A stretch of 64,000 nucleotides of DNA, from positions 124,001-188,000 of the forward strand of contig QZCP01000379.1 of NCBI GenBank assembly GCA_003956705.1. Reading direction: 5' to 3'. A program made the position numbers and the translations under genes. This document shows, one piece after another, positions 1 to 11,662 of the stretch. Positions within the stretch are counted from its first letter, which is position 1. Each line of letters opens with the position of its first letter. The notes under the pieces were generated by a model. The model was not told where the DNA came from. It searched no databases and saw only the letters and a list, made by a program, of their open reading frames with translations. This DNA comes from Brevipalpus yothersi (Eukaryota > Arthropoda > Arachnida > Trombidiformes > Tenuipalpidae).

Positions 1-785
1 TACTGTAGTATTGATACAAAATGTAATGGACATTTGAACTGTATTCTAGAATTCTCTTTTGGTTTCCTATATATCTACAATGTAATTGGTTTGGGAAACT
101 TTTGTCCCTTTTTTTCGGCGAATTGTTAGCGAAAAAAATTTGATTTGATTTTTTTTCAAATTCGATAGAAATGAGCTGAACACGGAAACATTTACAAAAC
201 ATCAAATGAAATCAATTGAGGATGCTTTCGTTTCCCGAAAAAAAACGAAATAAGGCCATATTACAAATCATATTGAAGCGATAATAAATTTTGAGGCCAT
301 TTTTATGCATTTTCAAAGTAGGAATAGCCAATTTATGAGGGCAAATCAGGACATAGCAGATAAGCCACAGTGAAGTTTAGTGCTAAAAGTAATAATAATA
401 AAGGGAGAGAGTCCACGTATACACTTTGTATAGAGCTTGCATTTTAGATCCCATATTTTTTGGCCAATTCAGTAGCGATTGTGAGGAATGGTATAGGTAT
501 GATCCATTGACATGCCTATCGTTGGTGGCAGGGTCAGAATAATTTTTTGGTGAGCCCAATGAAGAAGAGTGATGATAGAGGCTGTGACACTCTTTCTTAC
601 AATCAAATAACATTGAATACATGCAACAAACAAAAAGATCTCATCAACTGCCTCCCATAAGAGCTTACATCTTTCACCTCCCTATGATTTATACTGATTC
701 ATACTGAATGTTCATCTCTTACCGCATGGCTTACCATGTGAATGTATTCATGAATTTTTTACTGTGAATGTTTCCGCTCGAGGCT

Positions 786-789
<4 letters not shown>

Positions 790-858
<69 letters not shown>
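790..858. repeat. (CT)n microsatellite
   Basis: About 69 bp of nearly perfect CT dinucleotide repeat, read directly. It lies upstream of the pnt coding exons. Confidence 0.97.
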
Positions 859-863
<5 letters not shown>

Positions 864-1113
864 ATTGAGAGAAGGATTGTGGCCACTATTGTTGACGTTC
901 GTTGGTCTGCGGCAAACGAAAGAAGGAGAGAGAGAGAGAAGCAAAGAAAGTCCATCAAAATTGGCTGTCGAATGAGAAAAGATGAGAGAGAAAAAGAGAA
1001 GATGAGAGAGAAAGCAACAAATTTTGCATGTTTTATGATTAATATTGTGGTACAAAAATTTGCTCATCATCAATTGTTGAGGCGAAAATAGGAAGAGGAG
1101 GTGGTAAACAAAG

Positions 1114-1118
<5 letters not shown>

Positions 1119-1183
<65 letters not shown>
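1119..1183. repeat. (CT)n microsatellite
   Basis: About 65 bp of perfect CT repeat, the second of a pair 260 bp apart upstream of pnt. Confidence 0.97.
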
Positions 1184-1188
<5 letters not shown>

Positions 1189-2292
1189 CAATCATTATTA
1201 TATTACTTTTTATTATGATGATCGTTTCATCTTGAAAGCGTGTTGACATCGGCATACTTTGAGAATGAAAAGCAAAAATAGGCAAGTCAACAGAATATTG
1301 AGTCTGATTTCCGTGAATAATGGACTTGTGAATAAGTTTTATGAATAACTAGCTCAATCAAGTGGAATACAACAGTCGAGTTGAATGCTCATGTCCACCA
1401 GGCTATTGAAATCAATGAATGTCGCTCCGATTTATTGAGTGATTTGAAAAGGTCCCAAGAAAGAGAGAGAGACCTAACAAAGAAGCCTTCTGGCCACTTT
1501 GACCGTAAGCAAAGTCAAGTATTAAGTGAAAAAAAAGGCGATAGTTTGAGGCGAATAAAGAGGTGAAAAGGCGAAAATTGACCGCTAATTTCAACACAGT
1601 ACAGTATGGCCCACGGCATACACAATATGAACACACCGCGATAGTCAATAGATTGGTATGTGTGTGTGTAAAGTGATTATTGAGATCGTATTAGGACCAG
1701 ATAATGTATGCATATGTGAGCGGTAGAACAGAAAGAGAGCGAGAGAGAGAGATGGAGATGGAGAATGGAGGACTTGATGATGATGTTGAATGGGATGAGC
1801 TCAGGGAGGAGAGAGAATCTCGTCCGCTCCTGGAATAACCTGTATTATTGGCGGTGCTCATAATACATAATACACGGCATGATCAGTTCATCCAATGATA
1901 GACAGGCTCACCTCTCGCTGGGCGTTTCACTTGATGCCACCATTCATCTGCATGTACCTATGGCAATGGAATGGAATAAATTCATCATCTCTGCTCTATC
2001 TGATTCCACACCATGAACCATTGCTGTGTTGTGCTACCTGTTGCTGTTGAATTTTAACATTTTCCTCCCCCTCAGAATACTTCCCTCATCTCTCTATTCT
2101 CTCTTTTATCTTTTCTGTTTTCTCTACATGTTTCATTTTCCTCTTTGCCAGTTGCATTTTATCTTGTTGCTCCTTTTCTCTCTTCTGTGATCTGCCTCAT
2201 CCCTATCATCTCTCTCTCCTCTCTCTTTTTTTCTCCTCCTCCAGCCAATTGGCTCTCTTATCCTCTTCAAACATCTCTCATCTTCTTTTTTC

Positions 2293-2298
<6 letters not shown>

Positions 2299-2352
<54 letters not shown>
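2299..2352. repeat. (CT)n microsatellite in pyrimidine-rich region
   Basis: About 54 bp of CT repeat inside a wider pyrimidine-rich stretch (about 2090-2880) that ends just before the first pnt coding exon. Such tracts are possible GAGA-factor sites, but that is inference. Confidence 0.95.
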
Positions 2353-2354
<2 letters not shown>

Positions 2355-2765
2355 ATCTTTCTGGAGCTATTTTTTTCGCTCTTATGCTCCCCTCACTGCT
2401 TTTTGGCCGCTCTGGCGACCCGAAAGAAAATGAATGATCCTTGTATTAGGACTAATTTGCATCCCCTCTCCATGCACCATTCTCGGGACAGTTTCTAGTT
2501 TAAGCGAGACAGCAAAAATTTCGCTCTCTCTCTCCATCTCTGCATAGTTTTTCTCTCTCTATCACTCAATGGTTTGCATGTTTTTTTTCGCCTCCCACTC
2601 TCTCGACCCTCAGGCTCTTCTTTTTTTTCACTCTCTCTCTCTCTCTCCTTCTCTTTCCATCTTTTATCCACACATTCTCTCTCATCCTCCTCAGGACTTC
2701 AGAAGCACTTTTTTGAAAAATTTAGCTCGTGACGGACTCGGTCGCACGAGCTTCTTCTCCATATC

Positions 2766-2769
<4 letters not shown>

Positions 2770-2809
<40 letters not shown>
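2770..2809. repeat. (CT)n microsatellite close to the pnt start
   Basis: About 40 bp of CT repeat ending about 145 bp before the proposed initiator ATG of pnt at 2955, so it lies in the probable promoter or 5' UTR. Confidence 0.95.
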
Positions 2810-2812
<3 letters not shown>

Positions 2813-2897
2813 TGTGCTATTCTCGTGATTTTATTTCCAGTTTTTTCTCTCTCGCTCTCTCTTCATCCATCCCATGTGAGCTGTGAAATATCGTGTG

Positions 2898-2930
2898 ATG
2901 AGTAACTTCGTTCTTATTGTCCCACAATAG
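2898..2930 (+). other. Short upstream ORF in the proposed pnt leader
   Basis: An ATG at 2898 opens a ten-codon frame that stops with TAG at 2928-2930, 24 bp before the proposed pnt ATG. If transcription starts upstream of 2898, this uORF could dampen translation of the main frame. It is seen in the sequence; its use is unknown. Confidence 0.3.
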
Positions 2931-2954
2931 CAAGTGTATCAAGTGAAAAACAGT

Positions 2955-5900
2955 ATGACTTCATCAATAGTGAAAACAAGTGAGAGGCGAGAAAAGAAAC
3001 GCCAACTACAATGGACATACGTACAAGGTAAAAGTATAGCGAATGTCTCTCTTTCTGTTTGAAGGAATATTCTTCCAAGTGATAATTTTTCACATTCCTC
3101 TGGTAACTAATGAGTTGAGGAGCAAGGCAATCCTCATCTCGTTAATTGGTTTGAACATTACTCGCAAAGTTTTGATCCAGTGAGGCAAGGAATCTGTTAT
3201 GTTTTAGTTGATCATCCTTTTTACTCCATAAGTGTGTGTAAGATGATTGCCTTTCATTTACTTTTTCCACAGTGAAAGCTCAATTTTAGCCATAGCCGTA
3301 ATAGAGGAACGCTTATGTTTCGCTTGTTTGTTAATTTCTCTACTCAAATCTTGATGTCTAATAATTGTTCATATATCATCAGGAGCATTCACATGATGAA
3401 ACATACATGATACGAGTGCCTAGCATAAGAGCAATGAGCCTAATGATGATACCTATTTCATATTATCTTCAACATTTATCTGAACCTCATCTCTCTCTCT
3501 CTCCTCTTTTTCATCAGCTCAAATGTCCATTGAATACTGGCTAATAGTATTTCTATGTGTTTTATTTCGAACTCCGATACTTCTCTCTCTTTCATGATGA
3601 AGTGTTGGAAAAAGAGTGACTATCTTCTCTCTCTCTCTCTCACTCTTCAAATATATACAGGGAGAGAGATATTATACCATGAAATTATCCTTTCACTCAT
3701 GCTTGAAATACCTTTTTTCTTTCCCTCTCTCACCATAAATTCCCGTTGGCACTATTCCATTTCCAACTTTACAATCATCATCTTTCGGAATGATTAAAAT
3801 TATGGCTTGCTTGTGATTAATTTGATTATACTTCTGGATACTGTTGGAATCTCTCGTTTTTTTTTCGTTGATGATGGACGCTTTGTTTCATTGTGTGTTT
3901 GTGAAAATGCTACTCTCCCATCGAAATGATGGTTAAAACTTTTGATCATGATGATGATTATCATCACCATTAGGAGTGGAAAAAGATCAAACTTGTCCAG
4001 TCAGCGACTCATCATCCGTTTCATCTTCTTCTTCATCCCCATCATCAGCAACAAATCACCTAAAATCAACGTCCACTTCATCCTCCTCTTCCTCCTCCTT
4101 CATCGTCACCAATTCTCAATCAACAAGTAATCCAAGGAGCACGCCTGCCAGCACATGTACCACAAGTAACGGCCAATCAAGCACACCTGACAATAATAAT
4201 CAGCTCGGTGAACCACATTACTGTATGCCCGAATACGAGGAATACTTTCATCAAGGATACTCGGTATACTCGCTGCCAACTGATGCCCAAAAAGTGTCCC
4301 AAACAGAGGAACAGAACAATATGAACGGTACATCGGCCAGCACATCTTCTCACAGCCCAAGCTCAAATCCAGTCAACACCAGGGTCCATGCCCCATATGT
4401 TCAAGGTATCTTGAATTTTTTTGATCACATTCTTGCTTGTCCATACTGTCTTTTTTGGTCCCGTTTCTCGAATCAATTTTTTTCTGCCATCCTCACTAGT
4501 ATTTGTAATGTTTTCTGGTAAATTTCCGTTGCTCGTGCATGCCAACGTTTTGTTGCTCTTGTTGTCTATGTAATCAGACGAGATGTAAGATGAGATGAGC
4601 TACTGGCATTGCCATTTAAATGTCCAGATCATCTTGCTTATTCTTCTCCTCCTACTTGCTTTCTCTCTATCTATCTATCCATCTAGCATGCTTCATTCAC
4701 ATGAGATGATGATAATTACTATTTTACATCTCATCTTCTCTCTACTTTCTCCAGTTACTTTATATCGTCTCACACAGATGCTTCTCATCATAACATGACT
4801 TTTTTCTCGTCTTCTCTCTCTTTCTCTTTCTCTCTCCCTCTTCACTCATCCTACTGATCATCCATCTTTCTTGCTTCGCTCTCGCTTAATTTTGATCCAT
4901 TATTTTGATGGAGGGAATATTCCTGGGATGACAATGAAATCAAAGAGAATAATCGTAAGGTAGAGATCCGTGAAAAAAAAGTGAAAACGAAATGTTCAAG
5001 ATTGTCAGGGGACATCTTTGATCGTCTTTTGTTTCTCACCTTTGACTGAACACTGGTGACACTCATAGCGGGCTCACACAACGGTAAATGTCCCTCTCCT
5101 TCTCTCTAGTGGCTTGGATTTCCTCCGGAAATCCGGTCACACTTGCCGATTACTGTATTTAGAAAGTACTTTGCAGGCCACAGAGAAAGGCGTGGAGGGT
5201 TGCGGGGGGTTCACGGCTGGGGGAGTTGGGCCTGAGGGCAGAGAGAAGGAGAAGAAAAAAAGAGAGAGGGAGAGAGAGGGAGAGTGAGAGTGCGGGAGCA
5301 GTCGGAAGAGGGTCGAGCCTGAGGGCGAGGGTGAAGGAGAGAGAGGGAGAGAGAGCAAGAGAGAAAGCCTCTGTTAAATGTCTATGGTAGGTTGGGTGAG
5401 GGAGGAATCTAGGTAAACGGAAGTTGTAGTAACTCCTAAAAACAACTTCCGGCGCAATTGCTATGGACCCCGATTCTTATGAATGAGATAGTATCCATGA
5501 AAGTGTGGCCAAATCAATCCAGCTCCTCTCTTCTTATCTTTTCTCAGCTAAGAGTAAGAGTAAGAGAGAGAGAGAGAGAGAGCGTGTGTGTGTGTGTTAA
5601 ACATGATCAAGTAAAGAGCAAGTTTATATCCACCAGTTTAACGAAGGAGGGAGAGAAAGAAGAGAAAGAATGCAAATAAGCTTCTCGCGTCAATTTGTGA
5701 GCTTAAAAGTTTTTTTTCTTTCTCTCTCTCTCTCTCTTTACTTCTCTCTTTTTCCATCTTTCCCACTCTTGTCGCATGAATCTCCATCTAAAAGTGCATC
5801 TAAAATGACCCGAAGTTGGTTACTGAAATATAATCCACACTAACAGAGTTGGTGATGGGTAGCGAGAGCTTCCAATTGCTCTAATTTATTCTTGAGCTCG

Positions 5901-7652
5901 CATTAAAGTGATTGAATTAGTCTTAATTGTGATCAAGCATCACTTGGCTGGAGCAATCATAAGCTGTATCTCTGAGGCTAACCAAAGGACTGCGTTCGCA
6001 GCCTCCCTCTCACTTTTTTCTCTCTCCCCTCTATCTTTCTCATTGTGTGTGGCTTTTATCATCATGAATAGCCTGTGGATACTCTCTCAGTGATGATGAA
6101 CGGTGGGAGGATGAAAAATCAAAGTGATACAGTCAATTGGATATACATGCTGTGCGAACGAGCCGAGAGATGCTGAGAGAAGTCTCTCCTCTTATTGACA
6201 GTGGCTCAGCTCACCAGTTGGCAAGCCAGTATAGGATGATGATTGCTTGATCAAGTGAACACAATTCATCTCAATTGGCTTGATTGGCTGTGAATGAGTC
6301 AGTCATCAGAGGTTCGTCATCGAGATAGCGTTGTGACTTGAGAGATGAGAAAGAAGACGAAAGAGAGAGGCTAGTGAACGAAGATGCAAGATTATATGAT
6401 GCTGCTTGCTTACATGAGATGAAGGAATGACACTGGATGATAATATGAACTGAGCGGATCGAAATTCGAATCAAGTGACTATTATTTTATTCTCCTTTTC
6501 TCCTTCTCCTCCATATTTTCATGGTTTGGACGATTTCCATCCATCCATCCGCGAGAGAGAGAGAGAAAGAAAATCATTATTTTATTCATGAATTTTGTTC
6601 CACTGTTAGTTTACTTACACTATGTGTGGAAAAGAACACTGATTCGTGTCCAATTGTCGATAGCAAATTATACTTGGTTATAATGTTAAATCAGCTTGTT
6701 CTTAGATGGAAATTTTTTTCTCTCTCTCTCTTTCTCTCTTTCTCTCTCCACTTTCCAATGAATTTTGCATGGGAGCAAGTAGGGGAGGAGAAGAAATTTT
6801 ATTTATTAAAAATTCTATTCTTTTTTCAAGAACTACCTTCCTATATTACAACAGTATGGCTAGCATCACTCTTGGTTGAAATTATATAATGATTGATCGT
6901 GTTGTTGGGCCAATCGTAAATAGAAGTAAAGCTATCACTGATCTCTACTTCACTCTAAAGTAAACTTGACAATTCTCTGAAATTCTTTATCTGAACATAA
7001 TGTTCTACCTTTTTATCACTCTTTTTCACAATTCATTGACTCCATTTTTCGAGAAGCTTGCATTCAAGTTTCATTTTTGTTAACTATCCAAAGTTAAGAA
7101 AGTGTTCACTTGTAATTGTTCTCCCTCTTAAAAGTCCTATTTATTATACCTTTGCTGGTAACATCTTCTCTCTTTCTCCCTTGTAATAATAATATGATTA
7201 CATAGCCTTCCGGTTGGAGAATGTTGATCATTTATTGTTTTAGAAAGTTACTGAGAGAGAAAAAGAAAAATATTGTGCTCTCCTCATGACCATTTTCAAT
7301 GGCAGTATTAACATGGATTGCCTAGTATTTTATGATATCTTGATCTTTGATCAGGTATGCACTAGCTTATTAAGTAAGTGTGAAGAATGAATCATGGATG
7401 GGAGTGTTAATGATTTATTGTTTTTATGAGCGATCACAGTTTACTCAAATGTTTAACGTTGGTTTGAGTGATTTACAAACACTATTTACTGCCAGATCAA
7501 AGCTTATCCATACTCATACACACACACACACAGATACATAAAGTGAACACACATTATCTAGAAGCTCTCATGGTACCCTTTCCTCACCCAGGCAACCAGT
7601 AACGTTTTTTTTTTCTATCCAGAACGAGATTACAATTGAGTTGAGGATTCAT

Positions 7653-7684
<32 letters not shown>

Positions 7685-10600
7685 AAATCATACTCTAACG
7701 GTTACTAGGGAAATACGCTTTCTAATTCATATTGACTTTGATCGCTACCAAATGAATTGTATGAACCATGAATTAACTATGATTAGATAAATTCAGTTGA
7801 CTGTGGTAGAAGTGTATGTGTGTGTAGGAGAGAATTAGAAAAAATCAACCATTGATCACGTCTATCTGATGTTATTATTACATCGTCCATAGTGAATAAA
7901 TGGAGAGTCAAAAAGAGAGATAGAGAGAGAGAGTGTCTATTTTGAATTAGATATTTTAGTGAACTTTTGGCTGTGGGAATCTGAGGTGTAAAATGGATGA
8001 ATGAAAATCTATCATTCGGCACCATTCAAGTATCTCAACTAAAAATGGACACACAAAAGATGGTGGCATGTGTGTGTGTGTATATGTGTTTGACAGAGAG
8101 GCGAATGTTTCGCCTTGTCATTGATGTACACAAAAAGCTCGCTTGTTTACTGAGGATAGCTTCTTTTGTGGCTTCGAGAGGATGCCACTGATCCTTGGAC
8201 ATGGATACCAATGAGGTTTTTTTTCAAGGCCCATGAACACACAAGTTATGATGAAATGATTTTTCCCTCTCTCTCTTTCTCCATCTTTCAACTTGGCTCC
8301 AATGATATTCGCTTGGATGAGGATTTTTCCATACTGATTGATGAAGCTAACTTTGCCTTTCAACTCCTACACTATACACTATACACTGGCCGGACGGCTA
8401 GACCAGCTAAGTTGTCATCCGACTAGAACCATTCCACAGAAAGGCTACTTTTGAACATTGTGTTCTTGGGCCACTTTTAACTGATCAGATGTGACTCTCT
8501 CTTTCTCTCTCTTTCTCTCTCTCCCTCTCTCTCTCTCGTTTTTCATGCAGTTTCTCTTTCATTTCGTGGCCCATCTTTTTTTTTCTCAGCCCTTCTCACA
8601 GCCCCGAAGTCAGGCGAAAAAATACGCAGAGAGAACCCAAAAAGAGGCCTCAGAATAGAGTAAAATAGGGGACAAAAAGAAAGAAAGAAACTGACTTACT
8701 AGAGAGAATATTTTCTACAGCCAGAGGAAGTAGGGGGAGTGAGCTTTTTTCTCTCTCTTTTACTCTCTCTCTCTCTCTCTTTAGGATCAAGAGAGCTGAG
8801 AGTGTTTCTCTCTCTCTCTCTCTCAGCATTTCACGTCGAGTGTGAGAAGAAGAAGTAAGAATCACGCTTATTTTTGTTCATTCACTCTACTCAACATCAT
8901 CCAGCATCTTCGTTCATTGAGAAAAACTTTCAAGAGAAGCTCGCCGACTACGAGCTGTTTGTTTACAGTGTTTATCATTTCTCTTTCCTCTCCATTCTTT
9001 CATATCTCTCATCTTTTCCATCTCGTTTTGTGTCTCTTGCGCTGATTATTTGAAATATCGTCTGGGGCAAGGATTCATTCGATTTATGCGATTTTCGTTG
9101 TGATTATTACGCATTCTTTTCTCAGTTGGTTTCATTTTCACTTGTTCATGTTCCATACCCACAGGGTAACTTGATGAGTGATCATCTTCAACTTTTTCGT
9201 TATCATCACCATTAACGTCATTGTCTGATCTTATTAGTGAGCTTTAATCAAAATCCCTATTTTGTTCACTCACCGAACTTTTCTTATGTCTTTGATCATC
9301 ATGATGATCTGAAGTGAATTCTATACTTTCTCCAAGATTAAATTAAACAATATTCATTCGTCCAACAACTATAATGATCCAAGTCAGCTCGCCACCGATT
9401 CCTCCAACCTCTTTTCAAGCCAAGTGTAGGTATATCTGTCGATTAATTTGAGCAATTCTTTTCTCGAGCTGTCTTTGATAGATTCTAAGATAGATCCGAT
9501 AATTAAGGATTGTCTGATGAGGCATTGCGTAAAAGTGGCGAAATTTCTTTTTAACACAACTGAAACGATAGTGGCATGTTTATGTTGTAATTTAAAAGCA
9601 GATAAACATCTCATCCCATTGATTTGTTTCGCCTTCGCTATTGCTTCATCTTATCATATACTCTTTCATTCACCACCATGATTCGTCATCATCTCGATGT
9701 TACTTCTTCATCTTACTTGTGATGATCCCTACATCTTCTCTCTCTATCTTTTTCGCTCTCAATCGTTTCCATTGAGCATCTGGTTTTCTCACTCATCTTT
9801 CTTACTGCCTTTCCATAGCCATCATCACTTCTTACTTATCTGATTGCACTTGCTGAGTTGTTTCAAGACTTTGATTACGATAGTATCTCTCTTACTCGCT
9901 CTTCACACAATATCTCTCTGTCACTTTTTTTTCATTCATACATTCATTCATTGATTCCCTGAGCGATATCCTCTTGCACTTTTACTTGAATGGGCCAAAG
10001 TCTTCTCTTTTTCCCTCTTCACGTTTCCCGTCTCAATTGAATGTGTGATTTGATATCAAATTTTATTCACTTCTTTTTTTTCTCTCTCTCCTCTCCTTAC
10101 CTCTTCTTAGGTGCCTACAGTCATTTAGCTGAATCAATGCACACCTTGAACGATATGAGCCATGAAAACATTGCTCTAGTACAACAGTATGACGATAATC
10201 ATGAATATCTAGAAGCACCGACACCACAGTCAAATTATCTGGAAAATGGTGCAGAATTTTATCCCTCTCAAACTGATGGAATGATATCCGAAGGAAAATA
10301 TCAGCCAGCATATAATTTGAATAAATCATACATCAACCGTGGTCCAAGATTTTCAGGTACAGAAAAAGTTTTATTTACTTCAAAATACTCTCCCTCATCC
10401 AAACGTTGAGGAGAGTATATAATAATTTGTATTCGACACTCTTGATGATCCATTTAACATTCAATCAAATGTAATTGTACGCAAATTCACACTTTCTCCC
10501 TACCAATGCCTTTGTCTATAATTGTGGCAATCAAAGTGATTCTTTACAATCAATAATATATATTTTTTCTCTCACCCACACACACAGGCCGATACGCAGC

Positions 10601-11546
10601 ACTCGACATCGGTGGCCTAGTCGAAAACGTTAATGGCTATCAGTCTCATCAATATGATCAATTTCAAACGGTTCCATCCTCTATGCCAGCAACACCATCA
10701 CCAGAACAATGGGCTAGTGAATTAAGTCCCCACAGTAGTGGATCCAGTAGTAGTTCCACAACTGCGAGTAACTATAATGTCACCAATGGAACACCAGCCC
10801 ATAGTGGCAGTGCCACTTCAGGTTCCAATGGATCCCATAGCCTTCGTCATCCCAGTGTCGTTCCACCCCTTCATCATTTGAATCCCCTTTCTCATCCTAA
10901 TCATCCACAAGCACATCCTCTTTCCTCCCATCATCCCATCCACTCTTATCCTGGCCTACATGCCAATCGTGATGTTAGCTCATCGAGTCATACTTCCAAT
11001 TTTTCAACACCTCTCAGCACACAGAATATAATTTCCAGTGTGAATGATGGTAAACCAGTGATTCAAGCGGCATCCCTTGCTGGTAAGTCACTTGATACAT
11101 TCTCCTTGGGCATGCTAATTTCTCACCAAATTATCTCAATTCCAAATATTTTAAATGCTCTTTTCTCTCTCTCTCTCTCTCTCTTTCTTTCCTCTCATCG
11201 TTCCACAGGAAGCGGACCAATCCAATTGTGGCAATTTCTTCTAGAACTTTTGACAGATAAATCATGCACAAGTTTCATCAATTGGACCGGCGATGGCTGG
11301 GAATTCAAGTTAACCGATCCTGATGAAGTGGCTCGTCGATGGGGAGCTCGCAAAAATAAGCCCAAAATGAACTATGAGAAGCTCAGTCGAGGCTTACGGT
11401 ACTATTATGATAAGAATATAATCCATAAGACCACCGGAAAACGTTATGTCTACAAATTTGTGTGTGATCTCGAGACCATCTTGAACTATACACCACAACA
11501 ATTATATCAACTAGTTGATCTCAAAACGGAGAAGAAAGATGATTAA
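2955..11546 (+). CDS. pnt: ETS-domain transcription factor, pointed/Ets1 type (P1-like isoform)
   Basis: Exons: 2955-3027, 3974-4405, 10111-10356, 10588-11082, 11209-11546. All four introns are GT-AG and phase 1, and the parts join in frame to about 527 residues. The last exon encodes a complete C-terminal ETS domain (roughly residues 418-502). It has the Ets1/pointed hallmarks: GPIQLWQFLLELL, WTGDGWEFKL, the recognition helix NYEKLSRGLRYYYDKNII and the KRYVYKFVCDL strand. Like fly pointed it ends soon after the domain with an acidic/basic tail. The N-terminal three quarters are Ser/Thr/Pro/His-rich and low-complexity. No PNT/SAM domain is encoded here. In Drosophila the PNT domain is confined to the P2 form, so this model resembles the constitutively active P1 form, an effector of EGFR/Ras/MAPK signalling in the nucleus. 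The first exon (24 codons) is the least certain part: it rests on an ATG, a good donor and matching phase. A PNT-bearing exon set may lie upstream of the window. Confidence 0.87.
5125..5453. promoter_or_regulatory. Candidate ETS-motif cluster in pnt intron 2
   Basis: Four CCGGA-type or CGGAAGT cores fall in about 330 bp: CCGGAA (+) at 5125-5130, ACCGGAT (-) at 5131-5137, CGGAAGT (+) at 5418-5424 and GCCGGAAGTT (-) at 5444-5453. The last two sit in a perfect 10-bp inverted repeat (5418-5427 and 5442-5451, 14-bp spacer). The area is GC-richer than its surroundings. ETS1-family proteins bind such cores, and paired inverted sites can be bound cooperatively. Autoregulation of the host ETS gene is inference. 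Confidence 0.35.
5197..5238 (+). other. G-quadruplex-like tract in pnt intron 2
   Basis: Five runs of three or more G (5197-5199, 5204-5209, 5219-5223, 5228-5230, 5236-5238) are separated by loops of 4-9 nt in otherwise AT-rich DNA. A purine-rich GA stretch follows to about 5370. One loop is 9 nt, slightly longer than the strict G4 rule allows. Confidence 0.45.
7659..7684. repeat. Short (GA)n microsatellite in pnt intron 2
   Basis: About 26 bp of perfect GA repeat in the 5.7-kb intron between pnt exons 2 and 3. Apart from this, the ETS-motif and G-rich region near 5.1-5.5 kb and a pyrimidine-rich patch near 8.49-8.82 kb, I see nothing interpretable in that intron. Confidence 0.9.
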
Positions 11547-11656
11547 AAAGCTTTCGAAAAAGGCATAAAGAAGGAGAGCATGATGATGCATGCTATATAT
11601 ATATATATATAAATTCTGATCCTGATGATCTCGTGGCCTCACCTTGTGAGATCATG

Positions 11657-11662
11657 AATAAA
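11657..11662 (+). terminator. Polyadenylation signal candidate for pnt
   Basis: An AATAAA lies 111 bp after the pnt stop codon, just downstream of an (AT)n run near 11594-11611. Further AATAAA motifs near 12412 and 12470 would give longer 3' UTRs. Confidence 0.5.

Larger units (their letters stand above)
1..2954. other. Upstream/non-coding region before the pnt first exon
   Basis: No ORF here looks like protein. The longer open frames are Ser-Leu or Arg-Glu strings read from CT/GA repeats. The region holds four long (CT)n tracts (790-858, 1119-1183, 2299-2352, 2770-2809) and general pyrimidine richness from about 2090 to 2880, just before the first pnt coding exon. I infer promoter and 5' UTR for its 3' part. 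Earlier exons of a longer pnt isoform, such as one carrying the PNT/SAM domain, could lie further upstream outside the window. Confidence 0.6.

Noticed and set aside
731..1285. Several open frames with Arg-Glu or Ser-Leu strings
   Set aside because: They are translations of the (CT)n/(GA)n repeats. The same applies near 2145-2498, 2569-2886, 13277-13459, 35332-35629, 36865-37077 and 44168-44374.
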